Source: Streptomyces hokutonensis (GTDB taxonomy: Bacteria > Actinomycetota > Actinomycetes > Streptomycetales > Streptomycetaceae). From it: a stretch of 64,000 nucleotides of DNA. The DNA lies in assembly GCF_000376565.1 (NCBI RefSeq), contig NZ_BARG01000086.1:37244-101243 (forward strand), read 5' to 3'. Under the pieces are notes generated by a model. The model did no database searches. It saw only the letters and a program-made list of their open reading frames with translations, and was not told where the DNA came from. The position numbers and the translations under genes were made by a program. Numbering within the stretch: position 1 is the first letter of the stretch; the number at the start of each line of letters is the position of its first letter. Below are positions 1 to 8,812 of this stretch, in pieces.

Positions 1-181
1 CGACGTTGAGATAGCTCTGCTCGACCTGGGCGGCGAGGTCGCCTTCGCCGATCGTGACTCCCTCGGCGTCCCAGGCGACCTGCCCGGCGACAAAGACCAG
101 CCTCGACCCGGATGCGATCGACACCTGCCGGTAGACGTCGATCTTGGGCAATCCGCTGGGGTTCATAAAGGTGATGGCCAT
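1..181 (-). CDS. RidA/YjgF-family protein (partial, C-terminus outside window)
   Basis: The first 60 or so codons on the minus strand read MAITFMNPSGLPKID, then VYRQVSIASG, then LVFVAGQVAWD. This is the N-terminal pattern of RidA/YER057c/UK114 proteins, small trimeric enzymes that hydrolyse reactive enamine/imine intermediates. The gene runs off the left edge, so the conserved C-terminal Arg cannot be checked. It is divergent from the HxlR regulator at 323, with a 141-bp shared upstream region, so that regulator may control it. The family call is fairly safe; the substrate is unknown. Confidence 0.8.
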   Translation of the reverse strand, partial: MAITFMNPSGLPKIDVYRQVSIASGSRLVFVAGQVAWDAEGVTIGEGDLAAQVEQSYLNV

Positions 182-240
182 GCTGCCTGTCTCCTCGTCC
201 TGAGCGCCTGTGGGCTCGCGTCCGCGCCGACCAAGACGCT

Positions 241-277
241 CACTCTCTTGTGGTTACTCAGGAACTGTAAGAGAGTG
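241..277. promoter_or_regulatory. inverted repeat between ridA-like gene and HxlR regulator
   Basis: Arms CACTCTCTT (241-249) and AAGAGAGTG (269-277) are perfect inverted repeats separated by 19 nt, in the divergent intergenic region about 45 nt upstream of the HxlR start. HxlR-family dimers bind such spaced repeats next to their own genes, so this is a candidate operator. Binding is inferred from position and symmetry only. Confidence 0.45.
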
Positions 278-322
278 GCAGCTGACGTGGAAGAACGCAC
301 TTTTCAGTGACTGGAGAACCTT

Positions 323-703
323 ATGGTGACCAAGCAGTTCACAGGCTCGCCCGAGGATGCAGACCTGGCGCGTGCGGGCTCCTTGGCGCGGGAGATCTTC
401 TCCGACGTCGCCAACAAGTGGGCCTTCCTCATCGTCGAGGGTCTCGGTGATCGCACCCTGCGCTTCAGCGAGCTGCGGAACGAGATCGAGGGCATCAGCC
501 ACAAGATGCTCACCCAGAACCTGCGCATGCTGGAGCGCAACGGCCTGGTCGAGCGCACCGTGCACCCCACCGTCCCACCGCGGGTCGAATACACCCTCAC
601 CGAGCCGGGTCAAGCCCTGCGCGCAACGGTCGACGGAATGTGCGGCTGGACCCACCAGTACTTCGGTCACATCGAGGCCGCCCGCCGCCGCTTCGACGCC
701 TGA
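323..703 (+). CDS. HxlR-family winged-helix transcriptional regulator
   Basis: The 126-residue protein is the usual size for HxlR regulators. The winged helix spans about residues 20-105, with the family signatures NKWAFLIVEGL, RFSELRNEIEGISHKMLTQ and LRMLERNGLVER followed by the wing segment PRVEYTLTEPG. No separate sensor domain is present. HxlR proteins often sense aldehydes, quinones or redox state. The ATG at 323 is preceded by GGAG at a good distance. It is divergent from a RidA-family gene and lies just upstream of an IS element, which separates it from the catabolic operon starting at 2713. Confidence 0.88.
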   Translation: MVTKQFTGSPEDADLARAGSLAREIFSDVANKWAFLIVEGLGDRTLRFSELRNEIEGISHKMLTQNLRMLERNGLVERTVHPTVPPRVEYTLTEPGQALRATVDGMCGWTHQYFGHIEAARRRFDA

Positions 704-767
704 CGGCTGGCGCACGCGCCGGCGGCCGGCTGCAATGCTCAGAGCGGCCAACCAGCGTGCTCAGTCA

Positions 768-784
768 CAGTAACCGGCAACCCG
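768..784 (+). repeat. left terminal inverted repeat of the IS
   Basis: CAGTAACCGGCAACCCG matches the reverse complement of the right end at 15 of 17 positions and marks the left boundary of the element. Confidence 0.75.
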
Positions 785-822
785 CGCGCGTCTGGTGATC
801 ACTTGTGCGGGATGATCCCGGT

Positions 823-2318
823 ATGCGTGACCAGGAGGGGCTGTTCGAGGTCGAGCCAGCCGAGGGCAAACGGCCGCCACGTCGTGCGGCGGCGGTGGAC
901 AAGCGATTCAGGGCGTTCGACCCGCACCAGGTCCTGCTGCTGCCGCCGTCGCTGGACGACTGGCTGCCCCGGGATCATCTGGCCCGCTTCGTCGCCGAGC
1001 TGGTCGACGACGTTCTTGACCTCGGACCGGTCCTGGCTGACTACACCGAGAAGCGGGGCTACCCGCCCTACGACCCGCGGCTGATGGTGCGGCTGCTGAT
1101 CTACGGCTACACCACCGGCGTCCGCTCGTCCCGGGCGATCGAGCGCAAGTGCGTGGACGATGTCGCATTCCGGTTCCTGGCCGCCAACCAGGCACCGGAC
1201 TTCCGGTCTATCGCCCGGTTCCGCCGCCGCCACTTGGACGCTCTCGCCGACCTGTTCACCCAGTCCCTGCACCTCGCGCAGAAGCTGGGCATGGTCAAGA
1301 TGGGCCGCGTCGCCCTGGACGGCACCAAACTCGAAGCCACTGCCTCCAAGCACAAGGCGATGAGCTACGGCCGCCTGGTCACCAAAGAAGAGCGCGTCGA
1401 AGCCGAGATCGCCGACCTGGAGGCCAAGACCCGGGCTCTGCTGGCCGACGCCGAGGCCACTGATGCGGCCGAGGACCAGGCATTCGGCCCCGACGGCAAA
1501 GACGTGGACCTCCCCGCCGAACTCGACCGCCGCGAGAAGCGCCTGGCCAGGATGCAGGCCGCTCGCGCCCAGATCGAGGCCGAGGCCGCCGACAAGACCC
1601 GCCGCCACGCGCAGGACACCGAACGCCGCCGCCAAGAACGAGCCGGTACCGGCGACGAGCAGGCCGTCACCGACGCCGGCGAGAAGGCCGCCGCCAAGGC
1701 CAGGCCCAAGCCGAAGGCCCAGGCCAACTTCACCGACCCCGACTCGCGGATCATGAAGAACAGCGACGGCGCCTACATCCAGGCCTACAACGCCCAGGCC
1801 GTCGTCGACGAGGCCCACCAGGTCATCACCGCCGCCGACGTGACCTGCAATCCCTCCGGCGCGCTGAACTACACCGCGATGCTCGACCAGTCCGCGGCCA
1901 ACACTGGCGCCCACCCCGAGCAGGCCCTCGTCGACGCCGGATACTGCTCCGAGGCCAACCTGGAAGCCGCCAAGGACCGGCAATTGGCCTGCGGCACCGA
2001 CACGTTCATGGCCACCGGCCGACTCGCCCACGACGAGCACGTCCCGCCCGCACCTCGCGGACGCATCCCCAAGGACGCCACGCTGAGCGCATGGCACGCA
2101 AACTGCGGACCAAGCCCGGCCGCATGGCCTACAGCCGCCGCAAGGCCATCGTCGAACCCGTCTTCGGCCAGATCATGACCTGCCAGAACGGACGCCAGCT
2201 CCTCCTACGCGGTGAAGACGGCGCCCGAGGCGAGTGGCGCCTGCTGGCCGCCTGCCACAACCTCCGCAAGATCTTCCGGCACGTCGGAAGCGCCGGCATC
2301 ACCGCAGCGATTGCCTGA
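823..2318 (+). pseudogene. IS1182-type DDE transposase, broken by a frameshift near 2085
   Basis: The first frame (ATG at 823) carries the typical N-terminus FDPHQVLLLPPSLDDWLPRDHLA, the MVRLLIYGYTTGVRSSRAIERKC segment, the first catalytic Asp in VALDGTKLEA and the second in ALVDAGYCSEAN. After PKDATLS it runs into nonsense. The conserved end continues in the +3 frame from 2091 as MARKLRTKPGRMAYSRRKAIVEPVFGQ, which carries the catalytic Glu, to a stop at 2318. One missing base near 2085 (or an equivalent indel) explains this. The product is probably inactive unless programmed frameshifting occurs, for which I see no slippery A6/A7 run. Confidence 0.85.
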
Positions 2319-2417
2319 CCAGCCGGGCCGACCGGCCCCAAGCACCGAAATCCCAGGACCGCCGCCCCACTCACCAGTCCCGAAGCCACTCACCAGGCGA
2401 CCGCAGTGAACCGCCGA

Positions 2418-2434
2418 CCGGTTGCCCGTTACTG
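2418..2434 (-). repeat. right terminal inverted repeat of the IS
   Basis: Read on the minus strand from 2434 this is CAGTAACGGGCAACCGG, the partner of the repeat at 768. It lies 100 nt beyond the transposase stop codon. Confidence 0.75.
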
Positions 2435-2676
2435 ACCCACGCTCCTAGGCGCCCCGTCGCGCCGTGTGCAAGTGCGTGCGCGCGCTGCCTGTCGTACCTC
2501 TCCACCGAGCAACGAGAACGCGGTCGCCGAGCACTCGCCCGGCGGCCGCGTCGTGGTTTGGCGGGTCCGTCGGTTCCTGGTCCGTGCACTCCTCCCCGGC
2601 GAAGTAACCCTCGCGACACACGGACGAAAGAACTGCCCGCCGAACGCTCGACATGGCGTGAGCTGAGGTCTATTTT

Positions 2677-2700
2677 GGAATCAGATTTCACCTGACGGAA
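2677..2700 (-). promoter_or_regulatory. 24-bp regulon operator, copy 1 (upstream of FAD hydroxylase)
   Basis: Read on the minus strand the site begins TTCCGTCAGG and ends ATCTGATTCC. It aligns without gaps to copies at 6018 and 18034, with the shared framework TTCC-N7-(G/A)(A)AT-N-TGATTCC. It lies immediately upstream of the GGAGG ribosome-binding site of the gene at 2713. The two interlocked palindromes (TTCC..GGAA and GGAAT..ATTCC) resemble IclR-type operators. The likely binder is the IclR protein at 18230 (inference). Confidence 0.7.
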
Positions 2701-2712
2701 TGGAGGTCAAGT

Positions 2713-4368
2713 GTGAGCAGGGCACCTATAGAGGGGTCGGCCTCGGTGGCGATCGCCGGCGGTGGGCCCGTTGGCATGGCGCTCGCCATCGACCTTGCAC
2801 AGCGCGGCGTGGCAAGCGTGGTCTTCGAAAGCCGTGCGGAAGCAGACCGCTTCTCGGCGCGCACCAACATGACAAATGTCCGTTCGATGGAGCATTTCCG
2901 CCGTTGGGGGATAGCCGACGCGCTGCGGGAGAACGACCCCGTGAGCCCGCGGATCCAGCGGGACGTGGCCTTCGTGACGCGGCTGAACGGGCATCTGATC
3001 CAGCACTTCCCCCGGGCCTACGAGTGGTCCGAGCGGCTGCCGATCGCCTCGGAGGTCGCCGAGTGGGCGCCAAACGAGGCCATCGAGAAGACCCTTCGAG
3101 CCCGGGCCGCGGAACTCCCGCTGATCGACGTGCGCTTCGGGCACACGGTCGAGTCGTTCGAGCAGGACGACGACGGCGTCACCGTGCACGTGACCGCACC
3201 CGACGGGCCGCAGGTGTTCCGCAGCGACTACCTCGTGGCCGCGGACGGCAGCCGGTCGCGGCTGCGCAGCCGGATTCTCAATGTGCGGTTGGAGGGCAAG
3301 GCCAACCTGGCGCGGAGCTTCCTCTGGCATCTGCGTGCCCCCGGGCTCGCCGAGCACTGGAAGGCCTCGCCCATGGTGTCGATGACGCTCTTCTACAACG
3401 AGGACCGCTACTGCGACAGCCTGGTACCGCAGTCCGGCGAGGACCAGTGGGCGTACTTCTGTTCTCCGGTGCCCAGTCACATAGACGGCGACGACTGGGA
3501 GGCGTGCCGCGACATGCTCTTCCGGTCGGTCGGCGCCGAGTTCGAGGTCGAGCCGATGGAGGGCGGAACGTTCATCACCCACTCGATGCAGGCGCCGCGC
3601 TACGACTTCGGCCGGGTACTGCTGGCGGGAGACGCCGCCCACCTGGTCTCCCCGATGGGCGGGTTCGGTATGAACATCGGCATCGGGGACGCGGCCGACC
3701 TCGGATGGAAGCTGGCAGCGCTCGTCCAGGGATGGGGCGGCCCCCTGCTCCTGGCGAGCTACAGCATCGAGCGGGGCGAAGCGGCCCGGTTCATCCTCGA
3801 CGGCTGCGAGCGCAATCAGGCCGTGGGCGCGTCGCAGCTGGTGCGCGACGGTATAGAGGACCCCGGCCCTGAGGGCGACGCGGTGCGTGCCCAGGTCGCC
3901 GAAGACATCCAGGTGCAGAAGGCGCGACAGTTCAAGCGCATGGGCGGCCAGTTGGGCTACCGGTACTCCAGCTCGCCGATCGTCCTGCGCGACGGCGTCG
4001 ACGAGCCGCCGGCCAACTTCGAGGACTACGTCCCCTCGGCGGCTCCGGGCAACCGGGCTCCCCACCACTGGCTCAAGGACGGCTCCTCCCTCTACGACCA
4101 CATCGGCCCGGGGTTCACCCTCCTGGTACTGGACGAGATCGACACCGAACCGCTGCGCCGAGCGGCCGCGGCACGCGGCGTCCCCCTCGACGTGGTCACC
4201 CCCGGCGAGCCCGACCGGGCCGCCCTGCACGACCTGTACCTGGCACCCGCGACGCTGCTCCGCTCGGATCACCACGTCGCCTGGCGAGGCCACGCGTTCG
4301 ACGACGTCGACCGGCTGCTGGACGTCGTCACCGGTTCGTCGGCCTGGCCGACGACCGTCACCCCCTGA
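2713..4368 (+). CDS. FAD-dependent aromatic hydroxylase (PHBH/MhpA-type group A monooxygenase)
   Basis: The 551-residue protein would use NAD(P)H and O2 to hydroxylate a phenolic substrate in the cytosol. It has the Rossmann GGGPVG at residues 16-21, the DG motif in YLVAADGSRSRLR (about 172-184), and the GD motif in VLLAGDAAHLVSPMGGFGMN. A thioredoxin-like C-terminal domain (about 400-551) is typical of the MhpA/PgaE branch. The GTG at 2713 follows GGAGG by 6 nt. It is the first gene of the long operon and is followed by a VOC protein and a dienelactone hydrolase, suggesting hydroxylation then ring cleavage. Substrate specificity cannot be read from sequence. Confidence 0.9.
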   Translation: MSRAPIEGSASVAIAGGGPVGMALAIDLAQRGVASVVFESRAEADRFSARTNMTNVRSMEHFRRWGIADALRENDPVSPRIQRDVAFVTRLNGHLIQHFPRAYEWSERLPIASEVAEWAPNEAIEKTLRARAAELPLIDVRFGHTVESFEQDDDGVTVHVTAPDGPQVFRSDYLVAADGSRSRLRSRILNVRLEGKANLARSFLWHLRAPGLAEHWKASPMVSMTLFYNEDRYCDSLVPQSGEDQWAYFCSPVPSHIDGDDWEACRDMLFRSVGAEFEVEPMEGGTFITHSMQAPRYDFGRVLLAGDAAHLVSPMGGFGMNIGIGDAADLGWKLAALVQGWGGPLLLASYSIERGEAARFILDGCERNQAVGASQLVRDGIEDPGPEGDAVRAQVAEDIQVQKARQFKRMGGQLGYRYSSSPIVLRDGVDEPPANFEDYVPSAAPGNRAPHHWLKDGSSLYDHIGPGFTLLVLDEIDTEPLRRAAAARGVPLDVVTPGEPDRAALHDLYLAPATLLRSDHHVAWRGHAFDDVDRLLDVVTGSSAWPTTVTP

Positions 4369-4409
4369 ATCGCGCCCCTCGGCGCCCCACCACACAAAGG
4401 ACTGTCACC

Positions 4410-4868
4410 ATGCCCAAGGTCACCCGTCTCGGCCACGTCGGCCTGTTCGTCACCGACCCGGAGGTCATGCTCGAGTTCTACTCGGGCTTTCTCGGTATGA
4501 CCGTGACCGACCGCGACGAGCGGCGCGTCTTCCTCAGCTCGCGCCCCGGCGAGGAGCACCACGAACTGCTCCTGGCAAAGAACGCGGACCGGCACACCGA
4601 CCCGCAGCAACTGTCCTTCGTGGTCGAGTCGTTGTCGGACCTGCGGGAGTTCTACGCGCAGATCGTCGAGCGGAAGTACTCGATCGACCACATCAACAAC
4701 CACGGCAACGCGATCGGCTGCTACTTCCGCGACCCGGAGGACAACCGCGTCGAGGTCTATTGGCACACGGGCATCGACTGGCCGCAGCCGTTCAGTGAGG
4801 CGATCGACCTGTCCCTGAGCGAGGCGGAGCTGCTCGGCCTGCTGGACGAGATGCGGGCGTCCGCGTGA
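4410..4868 (+). CDS. VOC-family protein, extradiol dioxygenase-like, with an altered metal site
   Basis: The 152-residue single-module vicinal-oxygen-chelate protein has two beta-alpha-beta-beta-beta halves. The usual first and last metal ligands are present: His9 (LGHVGLFV) and Glu115 (NRVEVYW). Alignment with the two paralogues in this window (27069 and 56776, motif LTHQVSW) puts Gln66 (PQQLSFV) where they have His70. A Gln ligand occurs in some glyoxalase-type VOC proteins, so the activity may be isomerase, dioxygenase or other. It lies between an aromatic hydroxylase and a dienelactone hydrolase. ATG with an AAAGGA ribosome-binding site. Confidence 0.82.
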   Translation: MPKVTRLGHVGLFVTDPEVMLEFYSGFLGMTVTDRDERRVFLSSRPGEEHHELLLAKNADRHTDPQQLSFVVESLSDLREFYAQIVERKYSIDHINNHGNAIGCYFRDPEDNRVEVYWHTGIDWPQPFSEAIDLSLSEAELLGLLDEMRASA

Positions 4869-4899
4869 TCGCGTCCGTACTCCTGAGGGGGGAACGTCC

Positions 4900-5655
4900 T
4901 TGAAGGAAGCCATGTTTGCCGAGGTCGTCGGATTCGCCGGCCATCTGGGCACTCCCATAGAGGGCTACCTCGCCCGGCCCGTGACCACCGAGCCGACCCC
5001 CGGAGTCGTGGTGCTCCACCACGCTCCCGGACTCGACCCGTGGTGCAAGGATGTGGTGCGGAACTTCGCGGCCCGGGGCTACACGGCCGTTTCTCCGCAT
5101 CTCTATCACCGGCGCGGTCCCGGGCACTGGGCGGACGTCGCCGCCGCCGCACGTGCGGAGGGGCTCGCCAAGGCGATGCCCAACGACCAGGTGATGGGCG
5201 ACATCGCGGGTGCCGCAGCGTACTTGCGGGCGCAACCGGGCGCCAACGGGAAGGTCGGAGTGATCGGCTTCTGCTCCGGCGGCCGGCAGGCGTTCCTTGC
5301 GGCCTGCGACGTGCCCTCGCTCGACGCGGCGGTGGATTGCTGGGGCGGGAGCATCCTCCCGCAACCCCCCGATCCCGGTCGCCCGGGTCCGGCGCCGAAG
5401 GGCGTCATCCACAGGGCGCCGGACATGTCGATGCCGCTCCTGGGGATCTTCGGCAACGACGATCTCAACCCCACCCCGGACCAGGTCGACGAGATCGAAC
5501 GCGTGCTGACCAAGCACGGGAAGTCGTTCAGGTTCTTCCGCTACGACGGCGCCGGCCACGCGTTCTTCGCCTCGGACAAGCCCAACTACCGGCAGGAGCA
5601 GGCCGTGGACGGGTGGGAGCGGGTCTTCGAGTTCTACGACGAACACCTGCGCTGA
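4900..5655 (+). CDS. dienelactone hydrolase-family alpha/beta hydrolase
   Basis: The 251-residue cytosolic hydrolase has the DLH catalytic set: Cys125 in the nucleophile elbow GFCSGG, an Asp in FGNDDLN (187/188) and His220 in GAGHAFF. DLH enzymes open dienelactones to maleylacetate in chlorocatechol-type routes, or hydrolyse related enol lactones. The TTG at 4900 is 7 nt after GAGGGGGG and is a better start than the ATG at 4912. It sits in one operon with the VOC gene 31 nt upstream and a small gene 11 nt downstream, consistent with acting on a ring-cleavage product. Confidence 0.88.
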   Translation: MKEAMFAEVVGFAGHLGTPIEGYLARPVTTEPTPGVVVLHHAPGLDPWCKDVVRNFAARGYTAVSPHLYHRRGPGHWADVAAAARAEGLAKAMPNDQVMGDIAGAAAYLRAQPGANGKVGVIGFCSGGRQAFLAACDVPSLDAAVDCWGGSILPQPPDPGRPGPAPKGVIHRAPDMSMPLLGIFGNDDLNPTPDQVDEIERVLTKHGKSFRFFRYDGAGHAFFASDKPNYRQEQAVDGWERVFEFYDEHLR

Positions 5656-5666
5656 AGGAGGATGTT

Positions 5667-5978
5667 ATGTGCACGTGGATGACCGAGCAGATCGGTATCG
5701 CCGGTGCCGCGCGGGGAGTGCCGGACTGGCTGAAGGTGACGCGGGCCAACGTCTTCTACGACCACCCCGTCAGCGCTCCGTACGACCACGCGTTGATCAT
5801 CGATTTCGTCAACCCTGACGCCGGAGTGGGTGCTCGGGTCGGGATCGAGCTCAGCGCCGCCTCGGCGCGGGAACTGGTGCGAGCCATCACGGCAGCACTC
5901 GAAAGCCCGGAAGCCCAGGCGGACCTCGCGGCCCAGTCGCGTGTCCTGCCGGGTTCGGAGCAGGAAACCGTGTCGTAA
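5667..5978 (+). CDS. small conserved protein (DUF6295-like), unknown function
   Basis: The 103-residue protein begins MCTWMTEQIGIAG and contains the stretch FYDHPVSAPYDHALIIDFVNP. This resembles small actinobacterial proteins I associate with DUF6295, a family call I hold with moderate confidence. It has no signal peptide or membrane segment. A strong AAGGAGG lies 5 nt before the ATG, and it follows the dienelactone hydrolase by 11 nt, so it is co-expressed with the catabolic enzymes. The compact sequence with several His/Asp and one Cys would allow a ligand-binding or catalytic accessory role, but none is shown. Confidence 0.75.
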   Translation: MCTWMTEQIGIAGAARGVPDWLKVTRANVFYDHPVSAPYDHALIIDFVNPDAGVGARVGIELSAASARELVRAITAALESPEAQADLAAQSRVLPGSEQETVS

Positions 5979-6017
5979 CTCTTGTGTGGGTTCGGGCACA
6001 CTGCTACGTTCACCGAA

Positions 6018-6041
6018 TTCCATCTAGCGGAATGTGATTCC
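6018..6041 (+). promoter_or_regulatory. 24-bp regulon operator, copy 2 (upstream of ABC importer)
   Basis: The site begins TTCCATCTAG and ends ATGTGATTCC. It matches copy 3 (18034) at all but a few central positions and shares the framework of copy 1. It lies 72 nt upstream of the substrate-binding-protein gene, marking a second promoter inside the plus-strand catabolic cluster. Confidence 0.72.
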
Positions 6042-6112
6042 GAATCCAATCTCCGCCTTGAAGGCCTCAAGGGCCGCCCCCGGATGGATCTGCGGGAAAC
6101 AAGGAGTCGCAC

Positions 6113-7441
6113 ATGCACAAGGACGTGTTTGCAGACATTCCGGTCGGTCGACGCACGAGGACCGCCGTCGTCGGACTGAGCGTGGTGCTCGGTCTGACGG
6201 CCGCCGGCTGCGCCACCTCGGACAGCACCGCCACAACCCAAGGGGCCACCTCTCCCCGTAGTTCCAGCTCCGCCGACCCCTGGGCGGTGACGGATCTGGC
6301 CGGCTACACCGGCGGCAAGTCGGGGGCGGCCGACACCGGCCTCGCACCGGTGAAGATCGGGTGGGTCAACCAGCAGGGCGGCTCGCTGGAATACCCGAAC
6401 GCCACGCTCGGGGCCCGGGCGGCGGTGAAGTACGTCAACGAGAAACTCGGCGGGATCGACGGTCATCCGCTCGAACTGAGCACCTGTTACGTGGTGGACA
6501 GCGAGCAGGAGGGCAACTCCTGCGGGCTGAAGATGGCCAACGACAACGACATCAAGACCGTCCTCGTCGGCACACTGATCAACGGCGGCCAGTCCATGCG
6601 GGCGGTCGTCCAGGGAAGCAAGCCCATCCTGATGTCGAACTCGATCAGCGCGCCGGACGCCACCGGCAAGAACGTCTTCATCTTCAACGGCAACCCGGAC
6701 TCGATCTTCGGAGGGCTGGCGACCTACCTCGACGACAAGGTCAAGGCCAAGAGCGTGGCCGTCATCTACCCGCAGGACGCCCAGAGCATCGGCGGCGTGG
6801 ACGTGATCCGCAAGGACCTCAAGAAGCTCGGCATCAAGCTCAAGGCGGTCGGGTTCGACCCGTCGACGACCAACCTCACCGCGGCCGCGGTCGCCGCCGG
6901 CGTCCAGACGGCCGACGCCGTCGTACCGCTGGTGTCGTCGCCACCGAACTGCGTCTCGGCGGCCAAGGCGCTGGACTCCCTGGCGGTCAAGGCGCCGATC
7001 GTGTCGACCGGTTCCTTCTGCTTCTCCAAGGCAGTCGCCCAGGGGTTGGGCGGCGAAGCGCCCAAGTGGCTGCAACTGTCGACGCAGACCAACGTCGCCG
7101 ACACCTCCCTCACCGATGTGCGGGCCTACCTCAAGCAGTCGCAAGCGGCCTCGCTGAGCGCCGGCGCCCAGACCGACTCCGACGCGACGCTCGCCTGGAG
7201 CCTGGTCATGACAGCGACGAAGTTCCTCAACGCGGCCGGTGGCGCGGACGCGACCACGAAGACCGTGGCGAAGGCCGCCCAGTCGTTCCACGGCCCGATG
7301 CTCCTGGGCAGCGAGACGGTCAAGTGCGGTGCCTACAGCGACCAGCCGGGACTCTGCGGCGCCCAGAGCCGGGTCTTCGAGCACACCGGCGGCAACACCT
7401 TCTCCGCGGCCACCGACTGGATCACCCCGTCCGGGCTCTGA
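6113..7441 (+). CDS. ABC transporter substrate-binding lipoprotein (branched-chain amino acid/aromatic type, LivJ-like)
   Basis: The 442-residue lipoprotein has a signal peptide with an Arg-rich N-region and the lipobox LTAAGC, acylated on Cys33. The mature part is a type-I periplasmic-binding fold (KIGWVNQQGG...YPNATLGARAAVKYVNEKLGGIDG). HAAT-family Liv systems in actinomycetes and proteobacteria also import aromatic acids, and its position in a catabolic operon favours that. It pairs with the permease and ATPases at 8813-12335, although a monooxygenase gene (7536) is inserted between them. Confidence 0.9.
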   Translation: MHKDVFADIPVGRRTRTAVVGLSVVLGLTAAGCATSDSTATTQGATSPRSSSSADPWAVTDLAGYTGGKSGAADTGLAPVKIGWVNQQGGSLEYPNATLGARAAVKYVNEKLGGIDGHPLELSTCYVVDSEQEGNSCGLKMANDNDIKTVLVGTLINGGQSMRAVVQGSKPILMSNSISAPDATGKNVFIFNGNPDSIFGGLATYLDDKVKAKSVAVIYPQDAQSIGGVDVIRKDLKKLGIKLKAVGFDPSTTNLTAAAVAAGVQTADAVVPLVSSPPNCVSAAKALDSLAVKAPIVSTGSFCFSKAVAQGLGGEAPKWLQLSTQTNVADTSLTDVRAYLKQSQAASLSAGAQTDSDATLAWSLVMTATKFLNAAGGADATTKTVAKAAQSFHGPMLLGSETVKCGAYSDQPGLCGAQSRVFEHTGGNTFSAATDWITPSGL

Positions 7442-7535
7442 CGGCGACCACACGTCGTACACCCACCGCGATCTCGATCAACCCTTTGCAACGACCCGTC
7501 CCCGCGACCGCGGCGGACGAAGACGAGGAGACACC

Positions 7536-8783
7536 ATGAGCGCCCCAGCGAGCGCCACGATCCGGCCCCGTGAGCCGAACCCGCGTCCCGAGGACCTGGT
7601 GCAGCACGCGGCGGCCTTCCGAGACCGACTGCGGGACGAGCAGGAAGCCACGGAGGAGCGGGGCGCCTACTCGCCCGAGACCCACGAGCTCTTCCGGCAG
7701 GCCGGCTTCTACCGGACCCTCCTGCCCCGACGCTACGGCGGCTACGAATTCGACGTACCCACTTTCCTGCAGGTGATCGTCGAGATAGCCCGCGGATGTC
7801 CCGGGACCGGCTGGGGCCTGTGCCTCGCGGCCGGGCACGGCCTGCAGATCGGCGGGCTCTACGGCGAGGCCGCCCAGGCCGGTGCCATAGGACCCGACGG
7901 GGACTTCGCCGCACCCATGCGCGGTATCCCGATGGGCACGGCCACCCGAACCGAGCAGGGCGCGTGGCGGATCGCGGGGACCTGGGACTACTGCTCGGGA
8001 TCGCCGTACTCCACCCACGCGATGCTCGCGGTCCGCCTCGACGAGGGCGACGGTCCGGCCGGCGGCCAGGGCCTGGCGTTGGTGCCGCGCTCGGACTGGA
8101 CGCTGATGGACGACTGGCGGCACCGCTCCTTCGGGATGCGGGGGAGCGGATCCAACAGCATCCAGGTCGACGGAGCTGTGGTCCCCGACGAGTTCGTCGT
8201 CCGCGGCAACCCGCTGGGGTTCGGCGGGAAGCCGACGACACCCGGTTACCGGCTGCACGGCAATCCCATGTACGCCGGCCACTCGATGGGCTACCTGCAA
8301 CTGGAGATCACGTCGGTGCTGGTGGGCTGCGCCTACGCGGCCCTGGACGAGTACGAGCGGATCATCCGCGCCAAGAAGACTCCCGGACCCCACGGCGTCC
8401 CGCGGTTCCAGACGGCCGACTACCAGCGCCACTGGGGTGTGGCCAGCGGCAAGGCCAGCGCGGCGGAGGACGTTCTTCTGCGCAGCAGCGAGTTCTACAT
8501 GGAGCTCTGCCGGGAGGCCGTTGTCGACGACAAGGGGTTCGCCCCGGAGCAGTTGATGCGGATCCACGCCAGCACCCACCACGCCGTCAACCTCGCGTGG
8601 GAAGCGGTCGAGTTGTTGTTCCGCACCTCGGGAACCAGCGAAGGCGGGAGCAACGGCTCGCGCATGCAGCGGTACTACCGGGACATCTCCACGGCACGGA
8701 CCAACGTCGGGCTGCAGTGGGAGACCTTCGCCACCGCGCTGGCCAAGGAGCACTTCGGTCTGAAGGCCGACGGACTCGTCTGA
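7536..8783 (+). CDS. group-D flavin-dependent monooxygenase (acyl-CoA dehydrogenase fold, HsaA/HpaB-like oxygenase component)
   Basis: The 415-residue protein has an acyl-CoA dehydrogenase-like fold: N-terminal helices, a beta domain around TWDYCSGSPYSTHAML and RSFGMRGSGSNSIQVDG, and a C-terminal helical domain with HHAVNLAWEAVELLFRTSGTSEG. Group-D two-component oxygenases use free reduced FMN/FAD from a separate reductase. The flavin reductase at 17478, under the same operator type, is the natural partner. It is more distant from the four paralogues at 39.5-46.4 kb than they are from each other. The ATG at 7536 follows AGGAG. A true acyl-CoA dehydrogenase role cannot be excluded. Confidence 0.82.
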   Translation: MSAPASATIRPREPNPRPEDLVQHAAAFRDRLRDEQEATEERGAYSPETHELFRQAGFYRTLLPRRYGGYEFDVPTFLQVIVEIARGCPGTGWGLCLAAGHGLQIGGLYGEAAQAGAIGPDGDFAAPMRGIPMGTATRTEQGAWRIAGTWDYCSGSPYSTHAMLAVRLDEGDGPAGGQGLALVPRSDWTLMDDWRHRSFGMRGSGSNSIQVDGAVVPDEFVVRGNPLGFGGKPTTPGYRLHGNPMYAGHSMGYLQLEITSVLVGCAYAALDEYERIIRAKKTPGPHGVPRFQTADYQRHWGVASGKASAAEDVLLRSSEFYMELCREAVVDDKGFAPEQLMRIHASTHHAVNLAWEAVELLFRTSGTSEGGSNGSRMQRYYRDISTARTNVGLQWETFATALAKEHFGLKADGLV

Positions 8784-8812
8784 GCCGGCGGCACGGCCGA
8801 AGGAGAAAGCTC

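Larger units (their letters stand above)
768..2434 (+). mobile_element. IS1182-family-type insertion sequence with a frameshifted transposase
   Basis: The element of about 1667 bp is bounded by imperfect terminal inverted repeats: CAGTAACCGGCAACCCG at 768-784, and CAGTAACGGGCAACCGG read inward from 2434 on the other strand (15 of 17 identical). A single transposase gene fills it. I could not find a convincing target-site duplication; the flanks are AGTCA on the left and ACCCA on the right. The element sits between the HxlR gene and the first catabolic operon. Confidence 0.82.

Noticed and set aside
2707..4395. Long minus-strand frame opposite the FAD hydroxylase
   Set aside because: It is the mirror of a well-supported gene, with His/Arg/Gly-rich low-complexity translation and no family motif. 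Such shadows are common at this GC content.
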